Positions 34,840-46,014 are shown, counted from the first letter of the stretch. The stretch: 64,000 nucleotides of DNA from Lyophyllum atratum (GCA_014905825.1 JACGCN010000010.1:930001-994000), one strand, 5' to 3'. Notes: generated by a model from the letters alone, not told the origin. Made by a program: numbers and translations.

Positions 34840-37800
34840 TTATTGTGGTTTGCTTGCAGACTTCTTTCCCCTTCCTTCGTACCAGTTTTGCAATACTGAA
34901 GGTGCGTTGCCGAGCTCTTCTTTCGTTAGCCATAGATCTGATTCCGGTCCGTATCCCAGGTACCGCGTCCTGTATATCGGGATTCTTCGCCCATTTCGGC
35001 CCTTCCTCCAGGATTCTGCTACTATTCTTTCTACATCAAACCATTCTTCTTCCTTGAAGTCCCCACGATTTAATTCCTTCGTTTGGCGCTTTCCGAATTC
35101 TTTAGGTGAGGTACTGTATTTTTCTAGATGTGCAATATTGATTACCGGGTGAATTTTGTAGGTAGGCGGTAATCGAAGTCGGTACGCGACGGGACTAATT
35201 TTTTGTAAGATTTCGAATGGTCCGTCATACTTCATCAATAATTTCTTACCCCTACCTTTCTCCTTTTTCAATAACTTTAAAGAATGCGGGTTCAATATTA
35301 CCTGATCGCCTTCTTCGAACTCGATATCTAGGTGATTTTGATCATATGTTCTTTTCTGATACGCTTGACTCAGGGTCATAGCGTCCGTTGCACGTTGTCT
35401 CTCAGCCTTAAACTCCTCTGCCATGTTGAACGCTTTCTCATGCAAGCTTCCAATTTCATTTGAGTCTTGTGAATTCAACGGTCGTGTGATCCCGCCGGGC
35501 GCGTGCATCATTGTGGAGTCCGTGTTGGGATGAAATCCGCGTAGTAAGTATGCGGGGGAGAAACCCGTTGCTGTATGCGGTGAAGTATTGTATGATAGCA
35601 CTAATACATCTAGTAATTCGTCCCAATTATCGCGTTCTGGTCCTATGTACGCTCGCAGGGTGATTTCTAGGTATTGGTTCATAACCTCAGTTTGTCCGTC
35701 TGCCTGCGGGTGATATGAAGTTGTTAGCGCGCGCCTCATCCCCATTAAATGACAAAGCTCTTTCCAAAAGTCGTTTCGCCACCGCGTGTCCCGATCCGTT
35801 ATCACCTGTCGCGGGATGCCAAATTTAGACACGATGTGATGGAGAAATAGCCGGGCCGTCGCGTCCTCGGTTATTTTAGTCGTTGTCGGGATGAAGATCG
35901 CATATTTGGTCATCTTATCTACGATCACAAGGATGCTATCAAATCCGTTAGATTCGGGAAGTTCGGTAATGAAATCCATCGAGACAACCTCGAACGGTTG
36001 ACTTGGGATCGGGATTGGTTGTAGTAATCCTAACGGAGCATGTCTCTTCGGTTTGGATTTCTGACAGATATCACAAGTTTTAACAAAAATTTTGATATCT
36101 CTAGACATTCTTGGCCAATAGTAAGTAGCGCTGATCCTGTTGTAGGTTTTGAAGTACCCTCCATGCGCTGCTTCACTCATCTGGTCATGTACATCGGTCA
36201 TGACCTCTGTTTTTAACCCGGAAGGTACGCATAATCTAGTAATACCCAATCCATCCTCGAAGTATACTAAACCGTCGTCGCTGTAGAGGTATTGTGGATG
36301 TTCTGGTCTTCGATCCTTCTGTGATTGAATGGCTTTGAGTACCTTTGCAAAATGTACGTCTTTCTGGTAGGCTTCTCTCCACTTATGGATTTCGGTCTGA
36401 TCTAGACTGATCATTACGGTGTATGCTCTACAAGTGTCATAAGGGATCTCGATGTCCGTGCTCTCTTCCCCGGTGATTAAAATATTCGTTCCCAGGTACG
36501 ATCCTTCGTACATAGTTTCTTCTTCCGAATTCGTGTAGTTTGTAGCAACTGTGAGTAGTTTCTGTTCGAATTTTGGTCCTAGCTCCTCGTACATATCCTT
36601 CAACGGGTCCTCTATATCCTTAAGGTTTAAACTTTCCGTGGCGTCAACTTGTGGTCCCTCCTGGATCGGAATCCGCCGTCTCAACCTTGAGATCGGATCG
36701 ACATTAGAATGTACTCGTCCAGCACGATGTACTATCTTCATATTCGGGAATGCCGAGAATACTAGTCCCCAGGTTAAAAGTCGTCTATTAACATTCTGAA
36801 AAGTCTTGCTCCATGTTAAAGCAGCGTGATCCGTGATCGCAAATATTCGTTCTCCCTCGAGGTAAGGTTGGAATTTAATCAACCCTTCCTTCAAAGCTAA
36901 AGCTTCGCGTTCTGTAGGTGAGTAATTACGTTCGGCTGACTGTAGAACCCTTGACCAGTATGCAATTACACGTTCCGTGTAAACCGTCGTATCCTCGAAA
37001 CTCTCCCCCCAGCGAACATTTGCGGGAACATCACTTCCTTCCTTTGCTAAGGATACCACTAGGTCGGGAACTGGTTCGTTATTTCGGTAAGCCTTTTCTA
37101 ATCGCTCGTATATTTTTGTTCCTCTCAAATCTCTAATCTTGATTGGTTGTACTTGCTGTAATATTGCTGCTAATCCAAAGTCGCACGCGTCCGAGTATAC
37201 ACGATATGGTAATCCTGGCATAGCATGTGCGCGAACTGGCGCTTGCGTTAGAACCTGTTTACATAACTCGTAAGCTTCACGTTCTTCTTCACCCCATCTC
37301 CACTTACTACCTTTCTTCAGTAGTTGGAATAATGGATGTGCAATCCATGCGTAGAATGGCACATACCCAGAAAAGTACACCATCATTCCTAAGAACATTT
37401 GTAAGGTGCGTACATCCCTCGGTTCTTCTAAATCAACGATTGCCTTAACCTTTTCTTTATGGGTTGATAATCCTAGTCGCGATACTTTTTGTCCGAGAAG
37501 TAGTAACGATTGATACCCAAAATGACATTTTACAGGGGATAATGTGATTTTGGACGCTGCGATAGCCTTCAAGACTTGATCAATGTGCTTTAGGTGTTCC
37601 TCGAAGGTGCGTGAAAAAATTACAATGTCGTCGATGTAGACTAACGCAAAAATCCATAGAAATGGAGCGAGTACTCCCTGCATTACTCGCTGGAATACAG
37701 CAGGTCCGTTGCGAAATCCAAATGGCATTCGATTGAAATGAAATAATCCTCGATGCGTTCTGAATGCTAATTTCTCCTTATCTTGGGGATCTATAGTGAG

Positions 37801-40800
37801 TTGCGTGAATCCCGCCAAAGCATCCAAGGTTGATAAGTATTGACTTCCTGCTGATGTCTGCAGAATGTCTTCCTGTCTCGGTAACGGAAATTCATCGGGG
37901 ATTACGGCTTCGTTCAACCGTCGCAGATCAATTACCATTCGAGGTTTAGTATTCCTGTACACTATGAATACCGGAGCTGCCCATGGACTCTTTGATGGTT
38001 CGATAACTCCGAGACTAATCCAAGCATCCATTTGTTTGTCGATGATTTCTCGATTGGCAGGAGATGTAGCGAACGGCGGTATCGAGATAGGTTTTGTTCC
38101 TGGTATCAGTGGTACTCTAACTAGTGTATCAAAATTCCCTAATTTACCATTCAACCCAAATACCTCCTTATTTCGAAGTAGAATCTTCGTTAGAGATGCC
38201 TTCTGTTCGATCGTGAGTTCTTTAGAAAGGTCAACTTCTCTAAGTAGTTGCTCGGTATCAATCGAATCTTCAGGGGTTTCTGCTGTCTTAGGTCCTCCCT
38301 GTACAGGTGGTTCAGCTAATGGGTCATCCTTGATTCCGATTCCTAAAGCCGGGTTGATCGAAGTGTCGACCTCGCTCCTTGCCGTTTGTGTAACTCCTAA
38401 CCCTAATTTCGGGTCCTGTCCTATAAGGTTCCTAATTAGATTTGCGTGACTAATCATTTTTTCCCTGTCTTCTTTGCTCGTATGTTCTAACCGTTCTAGC
38501 CAAGTAGTAGGATCCTGCGCGACTCCAAGCGTTTGTCCAGCGGCAATAGTGATCGGAAATGTAGAGAAATTTGAGATGTGTAATGAAGGTTTATCACGTG
38601 TTGTTAGCGTATCAGGTGATCCGTAAGTATCGTCAATGTTCTTATTCGTGGACATGGACCGTTCGACGAATAATGCATCACTTTTGAAGGGATAATTAAC
38701 GTATACTGAGACTTCCTTTGATATTCCTGGTAAGATGGTTACCTGGCGAGTTGACCTAACTTTCCGATCCCTAGATTTTATCAGATCTCGCTTCTTCTTA
38801 AGCTGCGCCCGTCTATGAGCCTTCACGCGTGAGATTTTAGTCGGGAAGTCAGGCAAAGCTCTAATCTTGAAGGCGTGACCATTTTCGTCTTTGTACCCAA
38901 GGCTTGTGATGTTTTGTACCTTCATAGTACGTTTCGACGATCCGAATGATACTCTGGTTTCACCATCGTCTCTTATAATAGAAAGTGAATATTGATCCGC
39001 GAAGTCATTTCCTAAAATAACTGGCGTCGTCATTCCCTTGACTACATATGCTTCCACGTTCAATTTTACAGGCCCTTCTTCGGTCTCGAAAATTAAATCT
39101 AAAATGACATACCCGGTTATCGTGGTATTTCCTGTCACCTGTATGAGTTTAATTCTTTGGCCTGTCCGTATTTTAGGAGGTTTGGACATATTCTCGAGCG
39201 TTCTTTGTGAAATTAAGGTTATATCGGATCCGGAGTCTATAATAACCGGTACGGATTCCGTCCTCCGATCATTAATCGTAGCAGATGCTTCTATGGCTTT
39301 GGCCCCTAAAAATGAACATCCGGGTGGTCGTGCCATTAATTTCTTCAAGGAGATCATTCTGTCCTCATCATTTACGGCTTCAGTTTGGTAGGTTGACCTC
39401 TCAAGCTCTTTAACAAATCTTCGTCGTGACTTTCGATTAAGTGCAGGTTTCGTTACAACACTCTCCTTATTGGTAGTCAAGGCACGAAGAGAAGTTGAAG
39501 TATGATCTATATTTCCCCCCCCCAGTTCCTCAACGCGATCTTCTTTAGCATCTAAGGAATTACTCTGAAGGGGTTCGTCAAAATCCAAGTCTTCTTCGTC
39601 GTCTGATGATAATCCGTAATACAACTCATCGTAGGTTTCTTGCGCGGTTAATTCCTCATCATTCGATTGAACTAGGTTAGCGCGTGCATTCTTATTTCCC
39701 CTCCGAGCGTATTTACATTCGTAGTCCCAGTGTTTACCGCTTCCGCAATGACGACAAGGTCGAGCGCCTTTATCCTCAGGAGTGGTGCGCGGCGAAACGT
39801 TAGAATCATCCTTAGGAAATTCAGGCTTTGAAGTAGCCTTACTCCATCCAACGAGATTTGTACGTGCTGTCCTGAAATTTTGGTAAGGAGCTCTATTATT
39901 ACTAGAGTTATTAGGTCCCTCACGAATGTTCGATTGGTAGTTAAAATCGTTTCTTTGATAACGGACCGGTGGATCCAGTTTTATCAAGGTCTCCTCGTAG
40001 TACTTTACGGCTATCTGGAATTCATCGACGTCTTCGTAAAGATGGGGGCTCAAGACCGTAGTCCAGTGAGCAGGTGCGGATGCAATTACTTCGTTTATAA
40101 TTTCTCGATCCGTGTAGTTATATACTAGCTCAATCAACTCCTTTTTACGAATGACGTATTCGCTAGGTGTTTCTCGAGTGCATCCTGGTTCGTGGTAATG
40201 TGCTTTATTCGCCTTAATCTTCTGCTTATCCATGTATGCGCGATTCATATAGTATCCAGCAATGCCATCTCGTAAAGTACTCCAATCTACCTCCATCCTA
40301 AACCGTGTCGCTTTACTCTGACTATAGTACCATATTTCAGCCGCTCCCTTCAATCTTTGAGGTGCGAGAGATCCTAACTGTTTGAAAATCGTATCCGACC
40401 TCTCGGAGATACTGTTAACTCTTAGAATCCATCGACTCAGTGTATCCGCGTTACCATCCCATTCCGGGATTACATCGATCTTTAGTTTATTTTCAAACTG
40501 CGGTTCGCGTCCTGCGGAATCCTTCGATCTTCGAGCGTCTTCATCACTCCTTCCGGATTTCTTGGGATTTTTATGACCATGCGGTTTTCTAGGATGTCCT
40601 CGTCTGGGTCCACCTGCATCACTTTCATCACTGTCAGATGAGCTCGGGTCTGGGTCACCATCGCCTCGAGTTCGCCTCATGTATTTCTCATCACGCGAAT
40701 CCCTTTCATCTCGATCTTTTCTCGGTTCATGGTTCCTGTCTTTGTCAGGTGAGTCTCGATTAGGTTTCTCCTCTCTTCGTTCTTCTTTAGACGGGAACAT

Positions 40801-41976
40801 CTCCTGCATCCTTCTTGACGTTGTATTTTGTGTAGGTCGTACAAAAATAGACGCATTTTGATTCCGAAATAGCCTCGTGGTCGGATGCGTGGACCGTCGA
40901 TCCCGATCAATTCTCGAAATACTCCCGGGATCTTGATCATCACGAGCCTCGTTTTGATATTCGGCTTGGCGATCCGGTCTTATCTCCTTCGTGGCCTCGT
41001 TATCATCGTCTGGTAAGTTCCTCGCGCTTCCTGTATCTTCTTTCTTTGGAGGAGAGAAATCATGATGATCCGATAAAAATGCTAGAAAGTTCTCGACGTC
41101 ACGTCGATAGCACGCGCCAAGGATTTCGAAATCATTGGTCGACCAAAATTCGTTCGCCTTTCCACTCGGTCCCCATTTTGGAATCGGAGGGATGCCTTCT
41201 CCTGAGATTATGAGTGAGTCCCTAGCCTTGTTTCTTAATAGGTCAAGATGACTACTTAATTCCGTTAAGATCTCTCTCTTTACTGATACTAGTATTCCAT
41301 ATTCATCATCATACCTTCGTACTGATGTTAATAAGGTTCTTAGTAAAGATAACTCTTCAACGAAAAACTCCCGCATCTCCTTCCGTCCGAGCGGTCGCGG
41401 TTTATCAACATGTAAGTCTTTTCTTAACACAGCATCTCCAAACATTAATGCTGATTCCCACCTTTCCTTTATCCTTATAGCCTGACCGCTGCGCTTCGCG
41501 AAGAAAGACGAAACATGTAGACATGCTAGAAATTCGACGGTGAATTCGACGATCAATTTAGGATCAATGTCCTGGTATGAAACTGGGCGACCGATGATGG
41601 TCAAAGGTTCGTTGTAATTGATATCTTTATGTTTAGAAGTAGGTCCCTTCTGATCTGTCGTGTTTCCCCCTGGCTCTTCGAGGTGCGGTGGCATTTCCCG
41701 ATACGGTTGCGCTGAGGAAACCGAAGATGTCGAGGGAGGCAGCGGTGATCGTGTCGTCCGGTCAGGGGAGAAATGTTCAGGTGCGAATCCTTCAAGCATG
41801 TCTTCTTGAATCGCGATTCTTCCCCGATCACTTGGCCCAGGCTCGATAGGTTCGATGAGTTCGTTATCGAAGATGGGTTGATTATCGACGATGGGTTGAT
41901 TAGCAACGGCTAAGGCGGCATCCAATTGAGAGTTCTTCGAATTGTTAGTTTTACGAGCCTTCCCTTTACCAGCCAT
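34840..41976 (-). CDS. Gag-Pol polyprotein of Ty3/gypsy chromovirus
   Basis: One open frame of 2378 codons. In order: a charged, disordered N-terminus; retrotransposon gag domain (about 510-690); CCHC zinc knuckle CRHCGSGKHWDYEC (about 738-752); aspartic protease IIDSGSDITLIS (about 910); reverse transcriptase with VYIDDIV catalytic loop (about 1445); RNase H with YSDACDFG (about 1594); integrase with HHCC finger (TCDICQKSK, about 1967) and D, D, E at SMDFI, TDRDT and GQTEV (about 1999, 2059, 2095); the GPF/Y module DGPFEIL; and a C-terminal chromodomain-like segment (WFDVERIV...YLGYGPESDLWL, about 2309-2368). Every catalytic residue looked for is present. Gag and Pol are fused in a single frame with no frameshift. 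The chromodomain probably steers integration to marked chromatin. Confidence 0.97.
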   Translation of the reverse strand: MAGKGKARKTNNSKNSQLDAALAVANQPIVDNQPIFDNELIEPIEPGPSDRGRIAIQEDMLEGFAPEHFSPDRTTRSPLPPSTSSVSSAQPYREMPPHLEEPGGNTTDQKGPTSKHKDINYNEPLTIIGRPVSYQDIDPKLIVEFTVEFLACLHVSSFFAKRSGQAIRIKERWESALMFGDAVLRKDLHVDKPRPLGRKEMREFFVEELSLLRTLLTSVRRYDDEYGILVSVKREILTELSSHLDLLRNKARDSLIISGEGIPPIPKWGPSGKANEFWSTNDFEILGACYRRDVENFLAFLSDHHDFSPPKKEDTGSARNLPDDDNEATKEIRPDRQAEYQNEARDDQDPGSISRIDRDRRSTHPTTRLFRNQNASIFVRPTQNTTSRRMQEMFPSKEERREEKPNRDSPDKDRNHEPRKDRDERDSRDEKYMRRTRGDGDPDPSSSDSDESDAGGPRRGHPRKPHGHKNPKKSGRSDEDARRSKDSAGREPQFENKLKIDVIPEWDGNADTLSRWILRVNSISERSDTIFKQLGSLAPQRLKGAAEIWYYSQSKATRFRMEVDWSTLRDGIAGYYMNRAYMDKQKIKANKAHYHEPGCTRETPSEYVIRKKELIELVYNYTDREIINEVIASAPAHWTTVLSPHLYEDVDEFQIAVKYYEETLIKLDPPVRYQRNDFNYQSNIREGPNNSSNNRAPYQNFRTARTNLVGWSKATSKPEFPKDDSNVSPRTTPEDKGARPCRHCGSGKHWDYECKYARRGNKNARANLVQSNDEELTAQETYDELYYGLSSDDEEDLDFDEPLQSNSLDAKEDRVEELGGGNIDHTSTSLRALTTNKESVVTKPALNRKSRRRFVKELERSTYQTEAVNDEDRMISLKKLMARPPGCSFLGAKAIEASATINDRRTESVPVIIDSGSDITLISQRTLENMSKPPKIRTGQRIKLIQVTGNTTITGYVILDLIFETEEGPVKLNVEAYVVKGMTTPVILGNDFADQYSLSIIRDDGETRVSFGSSKRTMKVQNITSLGYKDENGHAFKIRALPDFPTKISRVKAHRRAQLKKKRDLIKSRDRKVRSTRQVTILPGISKEVSVYVNYPFKSDALFVERSMSTNKNIDDTYGSPDTLTTRDKPSLHISNFSTFPITIAAGQTLGVAQDPTTWLERLEHTSKEDREKMISHANLIRNLIGQDPKLGLGVTQTARSEVDTSINPALGIGIKDDPLAEPPVQGGPKTAETPEDSIDTEQLLREVDLSKELTIEQKASLTKILLRNKEVFGLNGKLGNFDTLVRVPLIPGTKPISIPPFATSPANREIIDKQMDAWISLGVIEPSKSPWAAPVFIVYRNTKPRMVIDLRRLNEAVIPDEFPLPRQEDILQTSAGSQYLSTLDALAGFTQLTIDPQDKEKLAFRTHRGLFHFNRMPFGFRNGPAVFQRVMQGVLAPFLWIFALVYIDDIVIFSRTFEEHLKHIDQVLKAIAASKITLSPVKCHFGYQSLLLLGQKVSRLGLSTHKEKVKAIVDLEEPRDVRTLQMFLGMMVYFSGYVPFYAWIAHPLFQLLKKGSKWRWGEEEREAYELCKQVLTQAPVRAHAMPGLPYRVYSDACDFGLAAILQQVQPIKIRDLRGTKIYERLEKAYRNNEPVPDLVVSLAKEGSDVPANVRWGESFEDTTVYTERVIAYWSRVLQSAERNYSPTEREALALKEGLIKFQPYLEGERIFAITDHAALTWSKTFQNVNRRLLTWGLVFSAFPNMKIVHRAGRVHSNVDPISRLRRRIPIQEGPQVDATESLNLKDIEDPLKDMYEELGPKFEQKLLTVATNYTNSEEETMYEGSYLGTNILITGEESTDIEIPYDTCRAYTVMISLDQTEIHKWREAYQKDVHFAKVLKAIQSQKDRRPEHPQYLYSDDGLVYFEDGLGITRLCVPSGLKTEVMTDVHDQMSEAAHGGYFKTYNRISATYYWPRMSRDIKIFVKTCDICQKSKPKRHAPLGLLQPIPIPSQPFEVVSMDFITELPESNGFDSILVIVDKMTKYAIFIPTTTKITEDATARLFLHHIVSKFGIPRQVITDRDTRWRNDFWKELCHLMGMRRALTTSYHPQADGQTEVMNQYLEITLRAYIGPERDNWDELLDVLVLSYNTSPHTATGFSPAYLLRGFHPNTDSTMMHAPGGITRPLNSQDSNEIGSLHEKAFNMAEEFKAERQRATDAMTLSQAYQKRTYDQNHLDIEFEEGDQVILNPHSLKLLKKEKGRGKKLLMKYDGPFEILQKISPVAYRLRLPPTYKIHPVINIAHLEKYSTSPKEFGKRQTKELNRGDFKEEEWFDVERIVAESWRKGRNGRRIPIYRTRYLGYGPESDLWLTKEELGNAPSVLQNWYEGRGKKSASKPQ

Positions 41977-42047
41977 AGTATTGGTATCAGATTTATTGAA
42001 TTAATAAACTGACGAAGTGAAACGATTCTGTTTAAACTTGTAAGACT

Positions 42048-42067
42048 AATTCCGGGTGTGTCCACCA
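42048..42067 (-). other. Primer-binding site
   Basis: One base inside the 5' LTR the element reads TGGTGGACACACCC..., i.e. the complement of a tRNA 3' end (...GTCCACCA). It is not the initiator-Met TGGTATCAGAG type nor the Tf1 self-priming type; which tRNA it matches I cannot say. Confidence 0.6.
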
Positions 42068-42068
42068 A

Positions 42069-42863
42069 TGTTACGGTTCGGCGTAATTTTGGTGTATTCC
42101 TTGAATACACGCGTAAGTAGGTCTTTTAAGAAGTAAATTCGAATGTTTACTTAGAACGGTCGTTAACGTGAGAGTTTACGACTTAGAAGATGAAATCTGA
42201 ATGCAAATGAATCTTAAAGTTTAAAAGATCGAAATCACGCGTCAGAGATCTCGAAGGCCAGCGCAGGGCTTTGGTCTTCGGGATTTGGCTATGAATACCA
42301 GCGCGGAGCTTTGATATTCGTAGTCTTAAGATCTATCAATAGCGCGAAGCTTTATTGCTAGGATCTTTCTGAGGTTGATTTCAAGTTTCTAACTTAGAAT
42401 CTTATTCACACAGTGATAGTACGGGTTAAAGAAGTTATCCTTATTCATTTGGTACTACAGACTATATATACAGGTATCTAAACTAATCTAGAACGTTCTA
42501 CCCGGTTCTCAAACGATTGAGAGCCTTGTAGCCGACTTCGCGATGATTCTCGACACTTACCGCTAAGTCGGATGCCGGTTCCGTTGTTTGTTTGGCAACG
42601 ACTTGTTTGCCATCAACGGTTTAGGCGTCCGACGCGACGTTCCGAGGATCTCGTCGAGTATCGTCGAATCCCGTATCTTTATAGTCATTTAAGATGTTCT
42701 TAATGAAACGTAAAAGTTAAAATGGGTTCATATCAGTTGAATGATACGTATATCGCGCTACTGTTAGGATGACTATGGTGAATAGTAATCAAAGGTAAGA
42801 AAGATAAAAGAAATGTAATCAACGTTGTCTAACTTGAGGTAAGTGTATCGATGTACTACAACA
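42069..42863 (-). repeat. 5' LTR (element orientation)
   Basis: 795 bp, identical to 32843-33637 except A at 42265 against G at 33039. Confidence 0.96.
42463..42470 (-). promoter_or_regulatory. Probable TATA box of the 5' LTR
   Basis: TATATATA, palindromic, about 400 bp into the LTR in element direction; a plausible U3 promoter placing transcript start about 30 bp further toward gag. Confidence 0.45.
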
Positions 42864-45800
42864 GGCACCGTTCGGGTCCAGACCTAGGAAAATGCCGATT
42901 GCGACATCTGCGGCGGTGGTTATGACCTTTTGCGTAGTTGGGTTCTTGAAGAAGTCTCCAACGCTACTCCAAAAACCATGCTGGACGTCAGGGTACTGGG
43001 CATCTGGGTTCAGCCCATATTGCGGGAAGGGCATCACGGCGGCCCGGACCGGGCCAGGAGCGTATGTCGGGAATAGGCCGTGTTGAGCTACGGTGCCAGC
43101 AGCGGTCGGGCTGAGACTGTGTTGGGTCAAAACACAGTTGATGACAGTGCCCAGAGTCTGCTGGAAGATCGGAGTCTTCAAGAAACCGAGTATACCAGAT
43201 ACAAGGCCTTGCTGAATGTCAGGGTGGGAGCCGTGCTGTGGGATAGCGGCACCGTCAGTTACATGCGTCGATGTCTACCTTAAGATAATGGCTAATTTTA
43301 CTCACGCGCGATACAGGACCGGGCCCTAACATGAGGCCATGTTGCACGGCGGCGTTCGGATTGAGAGCGTTCTGGGACAAAAGACCGATGGCGGCATTGG
43401 CAGCAGCACCAATGAGCTGTTTGGCGATGGGGCTGTTGAAAATGCTCCCCAGGGTACTCCAGATGCCCTGCTGGATCTCGGGCGTCTGGATAGCGGGGTT
43501 CAGCCCACGCTGGACGAAAGCTCCGTCGATCAAGCTTTTCAACGTTTGGCGAACCAGGGGATGGTTCAGGGCTGATCCCAGGTCGGAGAACAGGCCTTGC
43601 TGGACGCCGAGAGGGGCCGTGGCTGAAGGGGCGTCGAGATTAATGCCATGCTGGGTCAAGAAGCTATTGGCAACGCTGCCTGCGATCTGCTGGAACACGG
43701 GGTGCTTGAAAATGTCGGCTACACCAGAAAGGATGCCTTGTTGGATTTCAGCGTGATCACCGATTGTCGTCTTGGAATTTAATGCATGCTGCGTGGTGAT
43801 TCCACTAACAACCGAGCCCACAATCTTCAGGAATTCTGGTCTTTGGAGGATACCGATCATGCTGCTCCAGATACCCTGCTGAATTTCGGGATATTGAGGC
43901 GTGGTCTGAGGGTTCAATCCGCGCTGGGTGAGGACGCTGTCGATGACTCCAGTGAGGGCCTTGTGGACGATTGGGCTCCCAAGGACCGAGCCAAGGATAG
44001 AGAATAGTCCCTGTTGCACGTCAGGGGTTAAGCCGTGCTGAACGTCAAGAGGGGTTACCGCGGTGGTATTCGGGTTGATACTGAAGAGGCTGCCGACGAG
44101 CGAGCCAAGGATAGAGATTAATCCATGTTCCACTGCATCGGGAGACGAGGATGGCGCCGCCGCGGGGTTGATGCCACGTTGGGTGAGGGCACCGTTGATG
44201 ACTGTCTTCACAACACTCTGGAAGGTGGGATTCTTCAAGAAATCGACCAGGCCAGAAAAGACGCCTTGCTGCACTTCCGGATATTGGGCAACGGTGACGG
44301 GTGTCAGTCCACGCTGGGTGAGGATGGTATCGACAATGCTTGTCAACGCCTTGTGGACGACGGGGCTCTTCAGGATGGCCCCGATATCCGAGAATAGGCC
44401 TTGCTGAATATCGGCAACAGTGCTTGGTTTGATGCTATGCTGCGTAAAGACACCGTCGACGGCTCCTTTGATGATGGTCTGAGTTAGAGGATGCTGGATG
44501 ATGCTGGTGAAGCTAGACCAGAGTCCTTGTTGTACTCCCTCAGGGGTCACATAGGGCTTAATCAAGCCACCATGGAAGGGCGCATCGTAGAAGGGCAATG
44601 GAGAAGAGTACATCCCGTTTTGAGCACCGGCGGCAGAACCGAGCGCAGCGGGGCTCAGGCCGCGCTGCGTCAGAACCTGATTGACGACGCCTCCGACGAC
44701 TTGTTGGAATATTGGGTGTGTGATAACACCGACAAGCCCTGACCAAATACCGTGCTCGATTCCATCAGTAGCAGCAGCTCCGAAGGGGGTGGCTTTACCA
44801 CCGGGCTCAGTGGTTGATTGCGATGGGGCGAGGAGATGTGAGATATGAGCGATGGGGACAGTATTGATAGTCCTGGGCGCGGGGTTAGTGTCGTGTACTA
44901 TGTCAGCAGAGCCATTCTGTAATGCTTCTGTATGAGATATTAGTATTCCGATTTACTTCTTGGGAGCTAGAAACCTACCAAGTTCTTTCGCACGAGCCTC
45001 TTGGTTCCAAGCAATGAAGTAGGTCCTCAAGCTCGTAATATCGTCTTTACACCCTAACATGTCTCCTTGCTCGCTAGGCGGGACTCCGGCGACGTCCAGG
45101 GCCTTCTGCAGCGTCCAGTCCTTGGCTTCGCGACGCGGTTTGTCGCGAGGGTAATTGATAACCACGTATGCCTTATCCATGTCGGTCAACTTGGTGTTGA
45201 CATGGACAGCGATTCTTTGCAGATTCAGACGAGCCGGCATGAAGTACCTGAAAGTAAGATCAGGACATTGAATGGGACAATGACGGTCTACGTACATCAT
45301 GATAGATTTAGTGTCGAGTGTGCTGTAGTTGGAAACATCCTCCGCATTGTACACGTTGAGGATCTGCGACTGGATAAGGGATTCACCCCAGCCTTGCGTA
45401 GCGCTATAGTATTTATTGACCTCCGCAGTATTGAGCGTTAGAGTTCCGCCTCTCGCAGGGCTTTGATGCTCATGCAACAACCCCAGGGCGTGGCCCCATT
45501 CGTGGAGGATGGTGCCCTTGTCAGTTTCAGAGACGGTAGGGAGGTCCTCGATCCAGCCTAGATTCATGGTAATTGATCCGGGTTTCGCTCTGAGGGCGCC
45601 CTTTCCGATAGAGCTCCAAGAGCCGGACTTGGCTTGGAAGGCGATGCGAATCATGGCCTCCTGATCTCCGTCCTCCTTGGGCGAAAGAGTGAGATTGGCA
45701 TAGTAGGTCCATTCAACAGCGACCTTATCGACAGCGGCCTTCTGGTTCTCGGTGCCCCTGAAGAACGAGTAAGTGATGATCTAATGCGTTGGACATGGGT

Positions 45801-46014
45801 TGCAAAGTCCTATGATAGTATAACATAGACGACATACCTGGCCGTTCTCCCATAGCTGGGCGACTTTAGTCATGACGGCATGAGAACGCGACGGATCATC
45901 CACGCTAGCTTCGGTGAAGTACACCTCCTTTGGCTGCTCCGGCCCAGTCTCAGGTGGAATGCCGCAAGGGCCTTTGACTTCGGTAACCTTGGGAGTTGGC
46001 GGGCCGGCTGACAT
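42819..46014 (-). CDS. Metzincin metalloprotease fused to QQGL-type repeats, 5' part of interrupted gene
   Basis: Complement of 45838-46014, 45296-45780, 44979-45247, 43306-44927 and 43235 down to the LTR at 42863. Frame continues 14 codons into the LTR to a stop at 42819, so the present product would be about 989 residues instead of 1252. Residues 60-240 form a zinc protease: TYSFFRGT, then HEWGHALGLLHEH (152-164; three His and the catalytic Glu, astacin-like) and Met-turn SIMMYF. No signal or propeptide is visible. Exon 4 then carries a long series of modules QQG(L/I/V)(W/F)S...P...LTQ(R/H)G(L/I)NP of roughly 35-60 residues. The peptidase ORF appears to stop at 44953, but a GTAGGT...ATACAG intron (44928-44978) removes that stop in phase, which fuses both parts. 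Confidence 0.85.
42864..42868. repeat. Target-site duplication GGCAC, right copy
   Basis: Matches 32838-32842 exactly. Confidence 0.95.

Larger units (their letters stand above)
32843..42863 (-). mobile_element. Full-length Ty3/gypsy chromovirus-type LTR retrotransposon, 10,021 bp
   Basis: Two 795-bp LTRs (TG...CA ends) flank gag-pol and an extra gene, all on the minus strand. A primer-binding site adjoins the 5' LTR (42048-42067), a G-rich polypurine tract adjoins the 3' LTR (33638-33655), and 5-bp duplications GGCAC flank the whole. The LTRs differ at one site only (G at 33039, A at 42265). The 2378-codon polyprotein is uninterrupted. It therefore looks autonomous and inserted very recently, into an exon of the host gene at 31946-46014. 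Confidence 0.97.

Noticed and set aside
44953..45654. The metalloprotease as a separate gene ending at 44953
   Set aside because: A normal donor and acceptor remove this stop and join to the repeat exon in phase, and the start-less repeat ORF then gains a beginning. Kept as alternative pending RNA data.
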